A DNA stretch of 64,000 nt. It comes from Acanthosoma haemorrhoidale (taxonomy: Eukaryota > Arthropoda > Insecta > Hemiptera > Acanthosomatidae). A program made the position numbers and the translations under genes. Each line of letters opens with the position of its first letter. The first letter of the stretch is position 1. Where the stretch lies: NCBI GenBank assembly GCA_930367205.1, contig OV884015.1, forward strand, positions 106,518,509-106,582,508. Direction: 5' to 3'. The notes below the pieces were generated by a model that was given only the letters and a program-made list of their open reading frames with translations, did not search any database and was not told the DNA's origin. Below, one piece after another: positions 54,753 through 64,000 of the stretch.

Positions 54753-55216
54753 TATATGGGAACCTCATGCCTCCCCAATCTAGAAAAACTACTGAGAATA
54801 GAACGAAGAATCCTAAGAAGAATCTACGGCCCCAAAAAGACACAAAAAGGATACAGACTGAGATCCAACCAAGAAATCTACAAACACATAAAAGACCTAC
54901 AAATACCAGACATATGGTAAGAATGGCCTCGGAAAGACTAAACAAGGAAATATTCCAGAAAACCCGAGAATCCAAAAGCTCAAGGGGATCCACCAAGCAG
55001 ATGAAGGAAGAAACTGAAAGACTAGGAATGACGGACCAGGATTGTCAGGACGGAGAAAGATATAGGAAAAGACTGAAGGAAATCAAGGTTCTTGTTGGAA
55101 AGAAAAAATCAAAAAAGGGAGTCGCGTGGACAGAAGAAAGAAAACAAAAGCACGTAGAGATAATGAGGAAACATGGAAGGAATGGAAAAACAAAAACAAG
55201 AAAGAACCGAAAGTAA
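54753..55216 (+). pseudogene. RTE-like non-LTR retrotransposon, C-terminal relic
   Basis: In one frame the first 140 bp read LRIERRILRRIYGPKKTQKG and SNQEIYKHIKDLQIPDIW, typical of the region after the RT domain in RTE-type elements. From about 54910 a second frame continues VRMASERLNKEIFQ, GSTKQMKEETERLGMTDQD, GERYRKRLKEI and ends WTEERKQKHVEIMRKHGRN. A frameshift joins them. No RT domain remains. Clade assignment is from memory of such C-termini. Confidence 0.6.
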
Positions 55217-56032
55217 TATTCGCGTGTTCTTTAAGGCCTTTCCGTAACAAAAAAAAATGTAACATACTCAAAATAGCACAATAAAAAAACATATAAACTA
55301 AATAAAGGCATAACTGCTTCATATGTCACTATTGTCTATAAGGTCAACAAACAAGATTGCCCCTTAAAGGGCATGATTGATTCAACTCTAGGGTAAGATT
55401 GACTGCATGCTACACCGATATAAGTTACACAGGTTGTTTTTTCTACTCATTGGTCTACCACATTTGTTTTTTGTTTATTTTTTGGGGGGGGCATAAATAA
55501 AAAAAACTTTTAAGAACACATGTTCAATCAAACTCCAACAAGCACTAAAACTCTAAGAGAAGCGAGTTCTTGATAAAATATTGATTCGACAGTGGATGGG
55601 AAACCTGCTCGAGCCCCATCAAAAACTTTTGATTAGGTTGCCTTCAGGTAAGCTAAGTCCAGGTGAGCATAGCACTAACTTCTCTTTTCAAGTCCTCAGC
55701 CGGTCAAATAAAGTCCGCCACTCACAGTTCACAGAACTTGGCGAGGTAGTTGCACATGCCGAAGGGGACTTTTTTGTATTACCAACTACTAAGATTTTTT
55801 TTTAGATCGTTTATCATTTGTAAAGAACAATTTTAAACTGCCATCAATAGAACAAAGTTCAGTTTAACACCTCCATAGTTTTCCTAGATATCATCGGAGC
55901 GGTACTTAAACTTTAAGAACGTTTGAATGATTTGAGAATATTTTGATTTTGAATGAGAAATCGCTTCCATTTTTTTATACGTACAAAAGCCCTTAGCATC
56001 ATAAGATACTCCATAACTTTTTTTTTAACTTT
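55217..56032. other. AT-rich DNA, no gene seen
   Basis: No supported feature; a G-run lies near 55483. Confidence 0.5.
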
Positions 56033-56362
56033 TAACAATAATAAAATTACAATCTGCCTAATTAGGCAATAATAATTGTGATAAATGCTCTCATTTATAC
56101 CATAGTTACAATTTTCATTCACTCACTCATTCATGCAGTATTTACAAACAGCCCAGAGACCTCCAAGATCCACATGATTGTCACCTCCCTCGCATGCGAA
56201 AGAGGAAGTGGAGTCTCGGGAAGTCTCCCACACTCCTCCGTCCCTGATGCGAGCCAGCGGAGACTGACCAAGAGCGCGAGAGCCACAGGTGCTCAAGACA
56301 TGATTGTAGAAACTTGCCATTGTCAAGACTCCCACTGTCATGTATTTATAGCAGATCACGAG
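56033..56362 (-). repeat. Family A 3' UTR fragment
   Basis: Reverse-oriented family A 3' UTR from AATAATAAAATTACAATCTG to GTATTTATAGCAGATCACGA, nearly complete. Frames on both strands over it are shadows. Confidence 0.78.
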
Positions 56363-57390
56363 ATTTGCCGATAAATATTAATGAATTAATGAAAGGAAAT
56401 ATCTTTATTCTGAGACACACACCAAAAATTGTATTACGTCTAATAAAATTTAATTCAAATTCCAGCCCTTTAAAAATAGTATGAAGGAGTAAAAGTAAAT
56501 AATATTCTCTAATGAAAAACACCCAAATAATTTAATAATCGGGATATTCTGAGGACTTGGAGGAAACTGACAGGAACTACATGCCTGTTTCTTAAATGTA
56601 TTAAAAATTATTTTTAAAAAACTACTCGGTATTTCTGATCAAAAATACTTTATTTCGTTATTTTTTGTAATGTAATGTAAACTCTATTTTTCTTAAAGTA
56701 TTTAAAAGTTGTTGTTTTGAATGACTCCACGACCATGAAGGAAAAACATTGAGTCCACAAATATCTCAGCCCTGAGTATTGTGAGGGCACTGGTTATTAT
56801 ATATAATAATAATATAAGTATATGGATATTATTTATTATATTTGATATGAAATATTTATTATGAGAGTTGCCGGTGTGTAGTAAAAAAAAATTATTTACG
56901 GTAGTAATTAAGTAACTAAGTTTAACAGGATTAGTAAATACACTGAGCCTTACATTGAGTAGAGTTCGTCATATTGAGTGATTCTGTGCATTGAGAGCTC
57001 TAATTAACTAATAGTAATATTTGTCTTTTTTCCACGAAAAAATATTTCGTTTGTTATTTTCTAGTAAATTCTAACAATTTTTTTTATTTTTTAATATTTT
57101 TTTTTAAATCTTTACCCTTCATCCACCCCAACCTATCCAATAATCTAAAAATGTTTCGAAACTTATATGCGAAGAGTGTATTCTCAGAACACTGGTGGTT
57201 AACTGAAACCTACACAGTAGCAGGATTATTTTTGGTGCCACTATGGTAAAACACACATATACCGAGACAGACAGACTTACATAATAAAATTCGAAAGTAA
57301 GGTTTCTCATCCTAGATTACATTAAATTTGACCTTATTGTGGTTAAATGATAATATTTTCTCAAATTTTAATATTTTTTTTTTTTATACA
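56363..57390. other. AT-rich DNA, no gene seen
   Basis: No supported feature. T-runs near 57080 and 57370. Confidence 0.5.
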
Positions 57391-57498
57391 GGTGATATTG
57401 ACAAATATGATTGTGTTATTGAACAAGCAGTTATGGATTTATGCCTTCGATCCCACATTGATAGAATAGAATCAACCGAAGTCTTCTCCTACCTCACT
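57391..57498 (+). other. Candidate host exon (weak)
   Basis: A run of T's and TATACAG immediately before 57391 looks like a polypyrimidine tract and 3' splice acceptor. The next 108 bp are open and of ordinary composition (DIDKYDCVIEQAVMDLCLRS, then HIDRIESTEVFSYLT), followed by ACTGTAAAT, a possible donor. I do not recognise the peptide. The frame runs on through a C-run to 57600. It may be chance. Confidence 0.25.
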
Positions 57499-58018
57499 GT
57501 AAATATAGTTGCCTTGAAGCAACCCCCCCCCCCCAGTTTGGAAAGAAGAAGGGCTGAATTGCACCCCCTTGGACTGGTGCCCATCAGCTGGCAGCACTAA
57601 TGCTTCGGTGCCACTGCCAACACGATCCAGATAAAACTGTACAAGGCCTTCTTGATGGTAAATCAGGAGTCTTTGTTTTACTGGCCGACATCCGGTCCGA
57701 TAATCACCATTCTTTTTATCTGCTGCGCTGCTCAGTATTATTGCATCCAATGAGCTCATTCGTGGCGATTAAAATATGACGCAAAACACGGCTGTGTGGT
57801 CATCATTTTATCAGATGTACAATTGTTATGTCCGCAGTTTTACCTTCATAAAAATGATTTATATGGCATTTGGTCAGAAAACAATAGGCCAGTGGTCTGT
57901 TAAACGCCCTTCAATTCTGTTTCATAATATGCCATAGAGGATACTTCATTGTGTAACGTTATGTAATGGAATGAAATGTTAGTCAAGCGACATTCGGGTA
58001 ATTGTAATTGTCAGAATT
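57499..58018. other. No gene seen
   Basis: Contains a C-run at 57524-57535 and otherwise featureless sequence. Confidence 0.45.
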
Positions 58019-58180
58019 TTTTTTTTCCTAATCCCCTTAAAAATGACAAAATTATTATTTACTATAGACTCTCAGGCGAATCTATTTACATATCACATAT
58101 TATATGTCCTGTAGCATCGGTACATTCTATACAATGTCTGAATTATGTTTTATGATGTTATATAATTAATATATGTACAA
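58019..58180 (-). repeat. Family B3 3' UTR fragment
   Basis: Reverse copy of the B3 tail: T-run, CCTAATCCCCTTAAAAATGA, CTCAGGCGAATCTATTTACA, CCTGTAGCATCGGTACATTC. Strongly truncated. It lies head to head with the next B3 copy. Confidence 0.6.
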
Positions 58181-58234
58181 TGATACACAATGTTCAGAAA
58201 ATGCACGTTATCTATAAAAACGATCGGCATATAC

Positions 58235-58858
58235 AAGACCACCCTAGAAAAAGTACGACACAGATCTTACCGGCTATCGCACTTGCTAACTTCACCCAAC
58301 CTGTCGCTTCGCCTTAAACATATCATCTATAAATGTGTCCTCCGGCCAGCTCTGCTGTACGGTGCCCCACTATTCACCCACTTGACTGACAATACAGCCA
58401 AAAGTCTCAAACATTTCCAGAATGGGATCATGCGAAAAGTGGTCCGACATACCTCTCTCGAGAGGTTGAAGAACGCTGACCTGCACCCGTTTCTTGATGT
58501 GCCGACGGTGGATGAGTTCATCTGCCGTAGACACATTAAGTTTTTTAACTCGTTGCAGCACCTGACAAACCCAGTGTTTAACACTATGACCCCACCACAT
58601 CGGGGAAAAAATTAGGTTAAGAATTAGTATGTAAGTTAGTTTGACCCAAAATGTGAGCCCCATAACCTTTATTAGTTAGTTCAGTCCATGTCACGTATAA
58701 TGTATATCATTATACTTGTTTATTCATTATATAATTTCTATAAAATAACAAAACCTGTATATAATGTAGCGACGCTACCGGAAACACAAAAATAATTTGT
58801 AAATAGATTCACCTGAGGATCTATAATTGTACATAATTATCAAGTCAAATAAATAAAA
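58235..58858 (+). pseudogene. Non-LTR retrotransposon fragment, family B3
   Basis: Plus-strand C-terminal RT-ORF fragment, open to 58615: EKVRHRSYRLSHLLTSPNLS, LKHIIYKCVLRPALLYGAPL, VVRHTSLERLKNADLHPFL, RRHIKFFNSLQHLTNPVFN. About 13 codons of the proline-rich end found at 4.3 kb are missing. The 3' UTR matches 4377-4620 and ends near 58858 in AAATAAATAAAAAAA. 5'-truncated near 58235. Confidence 0.78.
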
Positions 58859-59827
58859 AAATGTACTGTATTATGTATGATTGGCAGGTCATTCATTTAT
58901 TTGAACTGATCGGTTTGATCCAATATATAAATTATTGATCCAAACTAAATTCTGTCCCCAATTGGGATTATTTCCCAAAACAAAAGTTTTTGTTTGGTCA
59001 ATAGAAGTATTTGTCGGGTATTAATAATTGAGAGAAATAGATCATAATGATATTCAGTAAAAATATAATTCAAATTAATATAATGGGTATCTTAACTTTG
59101 ACAAACTAAATATTTACATGACTTTTAGGACATTAAAATTTTCCAATAAACACGATTCCTTTTACAAATGCCTATCGTTGATTTCCAATAGGATAAGTGC
59201 ATCTTCAAAGCTTCATCAAGCTCACATTCTCTTTCGTCATATCTTCCTCCAAAAACTGACTCCCACTGCCGAGACCAAATTTGTGTTATCCTCAACCTGG
59301 CTTCTTAACCTTCCCCTCTAATTCAAAACTGCTTCTTCTCAAGAAGTGTTTTTCCATCTACGAGTGTTTCTCTATCAAGCTTGTACCACAGGGGCTCTAT
59401 GATGTGCACTGTTGAAAACTAAAAGCTTGCCTTTTACAACCCAAACATGATTTATACTTCCGGTATCTTACTTTTGCAAGTCTTTGTCGGGCACCGAATT
59501 AAATATATGCAAACGAAATAGAAATATATATTTCTATCACTCAGCCATCACGATTAGATAATGCAATAAACTGCAAACTTTTCAAAATAAATTGACAAAT
59601 TGAGAATGAAGTAGAAATTTCTGCACTTTATAGAGCGGGTCACACAGTTCCATATCACAGACATCAGAAGACGTTTAAAAGGCCTTTTGTTAGATATGAA
59701 CTTGTACTTTCTTTTTGGTATTTTTTTTTGTCAAGTCCATTTCTGTAAGGCACTTAATGCCGTTCAAAAACATTATATTTCCCGTATAATATGGAGCTAA
59801 AAAACTTCCTTGCCTAATATAACATAC
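58859..59827. other. AT-rich DNA, no gene seen
   Basis: No supported feature; the 67-codon frame at 59118-59321 has no motif. Confidence 0.45.
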
Positions 59828-60518
59828 TGTCTCGACAAACGGGTGACCTGGAACCCACATACGAGACTAAGAAGACAATAACTAAAAAGACCCTATGGAC
59901 AACTGTACAGACTACTTCAAAGGACATCCCATCTCTCAATAGAAAACAAATTACTAATCTACAAAGTTATACCTAAGCCAATCTGGACATACGGAATAGA
60001 GCTTTGGGGGACAGCAAAAAAGTCGAAAATCAAGCGTATCGAATCCTTTCGATCAAACGCCCTGAGAACAATAGTAAATGCCCCTTATTACGTCAGCAAC
60101 AACACCCTTCATAACGATCTTAATATACCCTACATTCTTGGACTCATCCCTTCCAAGTTCATGAAATCCCCTAGCACAGTCATTACACTGCACCACTCAT
60201 CCCTATAATCCTCCTCGGAGACTGAAACGGCAGTGGCCTCGTGACCTGCTATAATCACGTGACAGTGGGAGTCCTGTCAATGGCCAGTTTCTCCAATCAT
60301 GTCCTGAGCGTCTGTGGCTCTCACGCTCTTCGTCAGTCTCTACTGGCTCGTATATGGTGACGTGGTTGACGGATGATTGGGGGGGACTTCCCAAGACTCC
60401 GCTTCCTCTTTCGCATGCGAGGCTTCCGAGCTGTTTGGAAATATTGTATGAATGAGCGAGTGAATGATGAATTCGTAAATATGGTATGAATGAGAAAATT
60501 TATCTCAATTACTTATTA
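59828..60518 (+). pseudogene. Family A jockey-like retroposon, longest coding tail
   Basis: Covers the RT-ORF C-terminal region (RLVTWNPHTRL-like start with frameshifts, KLLIYKVIPKPIWTYGIELW, SFRSNALRTIVNAPYYVSNN, HNDLNIPYILGLIPS) and then the 3' UTR to about 60518. A stretch of about 30 bp after KFMK is deleted relative to the 33-kb copy. Stops and shifts make it non-functional. Confidence 0.75.
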
Positions 60519-61206
60519 TACATATAATATACTGCGAAAACGTTCAAAAACCGTTGAAGTACATTTTACCGTTCAGTGAGAACACGAGAATGAATTCATT
60601 TCACGAGCGTTTAAAAAACATTTCATTTAAAAAGAGTACGCTCGAAATAGAAGCGACAGAAGAAGCATACAAAAAATGAAAAAACGGTGAAGGATTTCCT
60701 TGAGAAGCCGTTATTAAATGAAAATGACAATATTAAATCTGGAGATAGTTCCTCTTATTTCGTTCGGCTGAAACGTCGCGGCCGGATATGAAATGGAAAT
60801 TATTTCCTCAGCGCCTCTTTTCCTTTCTTCGTACTTTTAATAAATCCCCAGTCCTTTTGTCTACCGCGGCGATCTCCTGGCCCGATCTATTAAGGGCGAA
60901 AGGGTCTAATTGACGGAGAAGGGATGAATTCATTAGTTACAGGGCGGGGGCCATTGTGGGAGGCCGCGGAGGCAAATATAGCCATTGTGTCCCTCTAATT
61001 GCCGTCCATTATAACATCACCGCGAAATATTCCCGGGCGAGGGGGGGGGGGGGGGGAGGTCGCCTCCGTTGTAGTGAAAGGGTTAAGGGCTGTACTGGCT
61101 GGGGGCCTTGGGATTAGATATGCGGTAGCGGTCACGGTCAAGTCAGCTCACTTGCCTATCGACATCAATACATTGCATGGACCAGGAGGAGATTGGCCTA
61201 GTTATA
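60519..61206. other. GC-richer single-copy-like DNA, no gene
   Basis: From about 60740 to 61070 the sequence is GC-richer than average (CCGCGGCGATCTCCTGGCCC, GGGGGCCATTGTGGGAGGCC) with CTAATTG motifs and no long frame. A G-run lies at 61039-61056. Could be regulatory; nothing specific is recognised. Confidence 0.35.
60688..60811 (+). repeat. 124-bp duplicated segment, copy 1
   Basis: Matches 61750-61872 with about five differences, from TGAAGGATTTCCTTGAGAAG to TTATTTCCTCAG. Not part of any repeat family seen elsewhere in the window. Confidence 0.85.
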
Positions 61207-61749
61207 TGTAGCGACCGTTACCTACATAAGATAAATACCCTATACTCTATTGTATATATATCGTAAATTAGTTATAATATGTTGTAAATTAATTTAAACA
61301 AATGTAAATATTATTACCGAACCATAAGTCATATCAGTATAAATATTGTAAACAATAGATGACGCAGCTGCAAAAAGCTGGTTCAGAGGCCCCTGCAGAG
61401 GGGGTCAGGTAGCTCCTAGGGGCTGGGTCCTGGTCTAGAACATTCAAACGTAATCCAACCCTGCAATGCGGTTGGCCAGAATAAAACCTCACCCTATTGG
61501 CTGGACGCGATTGGCTATAATAGAACCTCAGCCTATTGGCTACTTGGGGTTATATATACCCCCTAGTTTTAGCCGATAAGTATTTAGTAAAAGGCGAAAG
61601 ATTTATTCACTCTGAAAAGAGACCAGAGTTATTCCAATTACGGCTCTATGAATGGTACTTGCAGCTTCACTAGTGTTACTAGATTTGGCTTTCTTATTTA
61701 TGAAAACCCTCGGCATCTCTCTTTCCTAACCTATGTCAGACACCACACC
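61207..61749 (+). repeat. LTR-like sequence, family S, 3'-truncated
   Basis: Begins TGTAGCGACCGTTACC like the 24685-25286 copy read in reverse, with CCCTATACTCTATTGTATAT shared. It continues through AGTCATATCAGTATAAATAT, a TATATATACCCCCTAGTTTT promoter-like stretch and CTCTCTTTCCTAACCT, then breaks off where the family block would begin. The break abuts the duplicated 124-bp segment. Confidence 0.6.
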
Positions 61750-61872
61750 TGAAGAATTTCCTTGAGAAGCCGTTATTAAATGAAAATGACAATATTAAAT
61801 CTGGAGATAGTTCCTCTTATTTCGTTCGGGTGAATCGTCACGGCCGGATATGAAATGGAATTATTTCCTCAG
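61750..61872 (+). repeat. 124-bp duplicated segment, copy 2
   Basis: Direct repeat of 60688-60811, about 1.06 kb away, wedged between a truncated family S LTR and a truncated family A fragment. One base shorter. Confidence 0.85.
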
Positions 61873-62131
61873 GGATGAGTTCGAGAATGTAAGGTATATT
61901 AAGATCGTTATGAAGGGTTTTGCTGCTTACGTAGTATGGGGCATTTAGTATTGTTCTCAGGACGTTTGATTGAAAGGATTGGATACGCTTGATGTTTGAC
62001 TTTTTTGCTCTCCCCCATCGCTCTATTCCGTATGTCCAGATTGGCTTAAGTATAACTTAGTAGAGTAGTAATTTGTTTTCTATTGAGAGGTGGGATGTCC
62101 TTTGAAGTAGTCTGTACAGTTGTCCAAAGCG
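61873..62131 (-). pseudogene. Family A coding fragment
   Basis: Minus strand carries GGACAACTGTACAGACTACT, CTCTCAATAGAAAACAAATT, TCTGGACATACGGAATAGA and the NAPYYV-HNDLNIPY region. It is bounded by the duplicated segment at its 3' side, so the 3' UTR is missing, which is unusual for a retroposon and points to rearrangement. Confidence 0.7.
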
Positions 62132-63457
62132 TCAATAACAAATGGAATTACTGATTTCTAGGTAATGAAACATTAAATTTAAAACTGAACAATAATTATT
62201 CTAACAATAAAAAAATTAATTATTTACACAATGTAACTTTTGCTCCAAATTTTTCACAATAAATTTGTACACCTCACAAATAAATTTTGAAATTAGCTTT
62301 AGATAACCATTATAAAATGGATGTTTTGAAAAAGAGATAATTTCAAACGCTTAAAAGGTTATTAAGAAGAAATAAAAAGATGAAGGAAAAAAAAAAGTGT
62401 CGTGACAGAAAATAAAAAAAAGAGACTAATTTCCTAAAAATTGACACTTCCCCTCGATTGGGGGGGGGGAGGGGGCAATTAAAGGAAAGCCTTCTTCCGC
62501 TGTAACCTCCTTCAACTTTATCCCCAGCCACCACGCCATCAAGAAACTGTTTTTTAATTATAACTTTTTTTCTCTTCTGGGGTAACGAGAGCGCTGTCAT
62601 TGCGTGACAAATAGCCCAGGCACCCGTTTTGGCTTTTTACCGTGACGGCCTGGCAGGAGGAGAAGGAAGAGGTCCCGAAGGAGAGATGATAATAAATGAC
62701 ATAATGGCCAGGATTAATAGGGGTGGAAAGAGGGGGGGCTAGAATAAGGCGGTGCTGGGGGGGGGGGGACTTGGCGGGTAATTGAGAAATGTGGCGGGAA
62801 CCGTCACGTTCTTTTATAATTCAAACAGCCCACCTTTCCCCCTCCACCACGAGGACAAAGTATCTCATTATTCTTCATCTCGCCTCTTAGCGACCATATA
62901 AATACATATGCAGTGTATTATCACCTATTTAGGGCATGGCCATTGCTCCTTCACAAGGCAGGGCTGATGTTTCTTAGTCGTTGCTACAAATTAAAAGAGA
63001 GCATAAGATATCTTCTATTTGCATGAAGTAGTTCCCCCATCAAAATCCTAATGATAATCAATCTGTTGATATTATACAACTAAACTTCAATGGCTAATGA
63101 CCATCTCTTAATGCATCACAAGACCATAAAGCCTTATATTGACCCGAATACAATAGAACTTACATAGGAAAGAGATTGTATTCTACCTACGGTTTGAATC
63201 ATGAATAAAAATACTTTTGTACGAATATTCATTTTTCTCAGATGTAACCCTTTTGACGGTTTGTACCTTAACCATTAGGTTTTTAAATGGGTAAATTATA
63301 AAATGGCTTGTCATTGTTAGTAGGTGTCGATGTCTATTAAACTTAAATTTGGTTTTTGTAACTGGCTTCGATGCTGGTTTAAACAAGTGGCCACTCATTT
63401 ATATATACAAATATTAAAATGGAGATTGGCATTATATGGATATCTATTATTTAAACT
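62132..63457. other. No gene seen; GC-richer block
   Basis: From about 62420 to 62860 there are G-runs (62461, 62757) and a GC-richer stretch (CCGTGACGGCCTGGCAGGAG, GGCGGGTAATTGAGAAATG). No long frame. The rest is AT-rich. Confidence 0.4.
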
Positions 63458-63836
63458 TCTTTATTGTGATAAAATTACTATCTGCCTTATTGGTTGATAT
63501 GTAATTGTGATAAATATTATCTTTTATGCCATATTTACAGTTTTCATTCACTCGCTCATTCATACAGTATTTACAAACAGCCCTCTCCCAAATCCACATG
63601 GTTGTCCCCTCCCTCGCATGCGAAAGAGAAAGCGGAGTCTTGGGAAGTCCCCCACGCTCCTCCGTCAGCCACGTAACTAGATACTATACAGTGGAGCCTC
63701 AGGACATGATTGGAGAAACTGGCCATTGCCAGGACTCTCACTGTTACGTATTTATAGCAGGTCACGAGGCCACTGCCGCTTTAGTCCCCGAGGAGGATTA
63801 TAGGGATGTATGGCGGAGTTTAATGACTGTCCTTTT
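63458..63836 (-). repeat. Family A 3' UTR fragment, interrupted by B3
   Basis: Reverse family A 3' UTR from TTTATTGTGATAAAATTACT to GGGATGTATGGCGGAGTTTA and ATGACTGT. The family sequence is cut at about 63830-63836 by the T-run of the next element. Confidence 0.75.
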
Positions 63837-64000
63837 TTTTTTTTTTTTTTTTTCCTTCATAGCCCCTTTAAATTTACAGATAATTATATATAATTATAGA
63901 TCCTCTGGCGAATCTATTTACAAATTATTTTGTATTTCCTGTAGCATCACTACATTTATACAGGTTTTGTTATTTTATAGAAATTATATAATGAATAAAC
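63837..64000 (-). repeat. Family B3 3' end, running off the window
   Basis: T-run (a reversed poly-A tail, about 63831-63852), then reversed B3 tail CTTCATAGCCCCTTTAAATT, CTGTAGCATCACTACATTTA, TATAATGAATAAAC, matching 4480-4636. Inserted into the family A copy, so B3 moved later than that A copy. The rest lies beyond 64000. Confidence 0.75.

Overview
The window looks like intergenic or intronic DNA from an AT-rich arthropod genome, most likely an insect. The clues are Gypsy, jockey-like and mariner-type elements, (TA)n tracts, many 5'-truncated retroposon copies, and no operon-like or continuous host coding sequence. I found no host gene I can name. Almost everything recognisable is mobile DNA or its debris. 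A 500-N assembly gap lies at 34332-34831.

Two full-length Ty3/Gypsy-class LTR retrotransposons dominate the left third. Element 1 (5448-10730, minus strand) has 190-bp LTRs identical by eye, AGT...ACT ends, a primer site matching tRNA-Phe, a CCHC gag, and a pol (protease, RT, RNase H, integrase) carrying one nonsense codon and three frameshifts. An in-frame TGA separates gag from protease. Element 2 (18288-22959, plus strand) has 312-bp TG...CA LTRs with one difference, open gag and pol frames, and an A-AAA-AAC slippery heptamer in exactly the phase needed for -1 frameshifting from gag into pol. It looks recently active. Both sit in (TA)n tracts with TATA flanks, as do three solo LTRs (11884-12065, 16696-17011, 18075-18260), so 5-23 kb is a cluster of LTR insertions into TA repeats.

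The rest is a patchwork of older pieces. Jockey-like family A is a 3'-end family with a conserved 3' UTR ending near AATAAAGC, present in 11 fragments. Family B is a group of related non-LTR elements (B1, B2, B3) recognised by a C-terminal RRHIKFFDSL motif; its longest copy (about 41.0-42.7 kb) retains half of an RT domain and sits inside a family A copy. There is a family S of LTR-like sequences, a second LTR-like family L, a Tc1/mariner deletion derivative with perfect TIRs (46093-46949), a palindromic mariner (26640-27542), an 18-bp minisatellite (37297-37899), an RTE-like relic (about 55 kb) and a relic coding sequence partly present twice (48-49.4 kb).

Several GC-richer, ORF-free, apparently single-copy blocks (for example about 15.3-15.5, 51.4-51.7, 60.7-61.1 and 62.4-62.9 kb) could be regulatory sequence, but this is only a compositional impression. 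The best candidates for real interest are the intact element 2 with its frameshift signal, the Gag-TGA-Pol layout of element 1, the TA-tract insertion cluster, the triple target site at 40.9-42.8 kb, and the palindromic mariner. I see no evidence for a new enzyme system. All similarity statements are by eye and from memory of the families.
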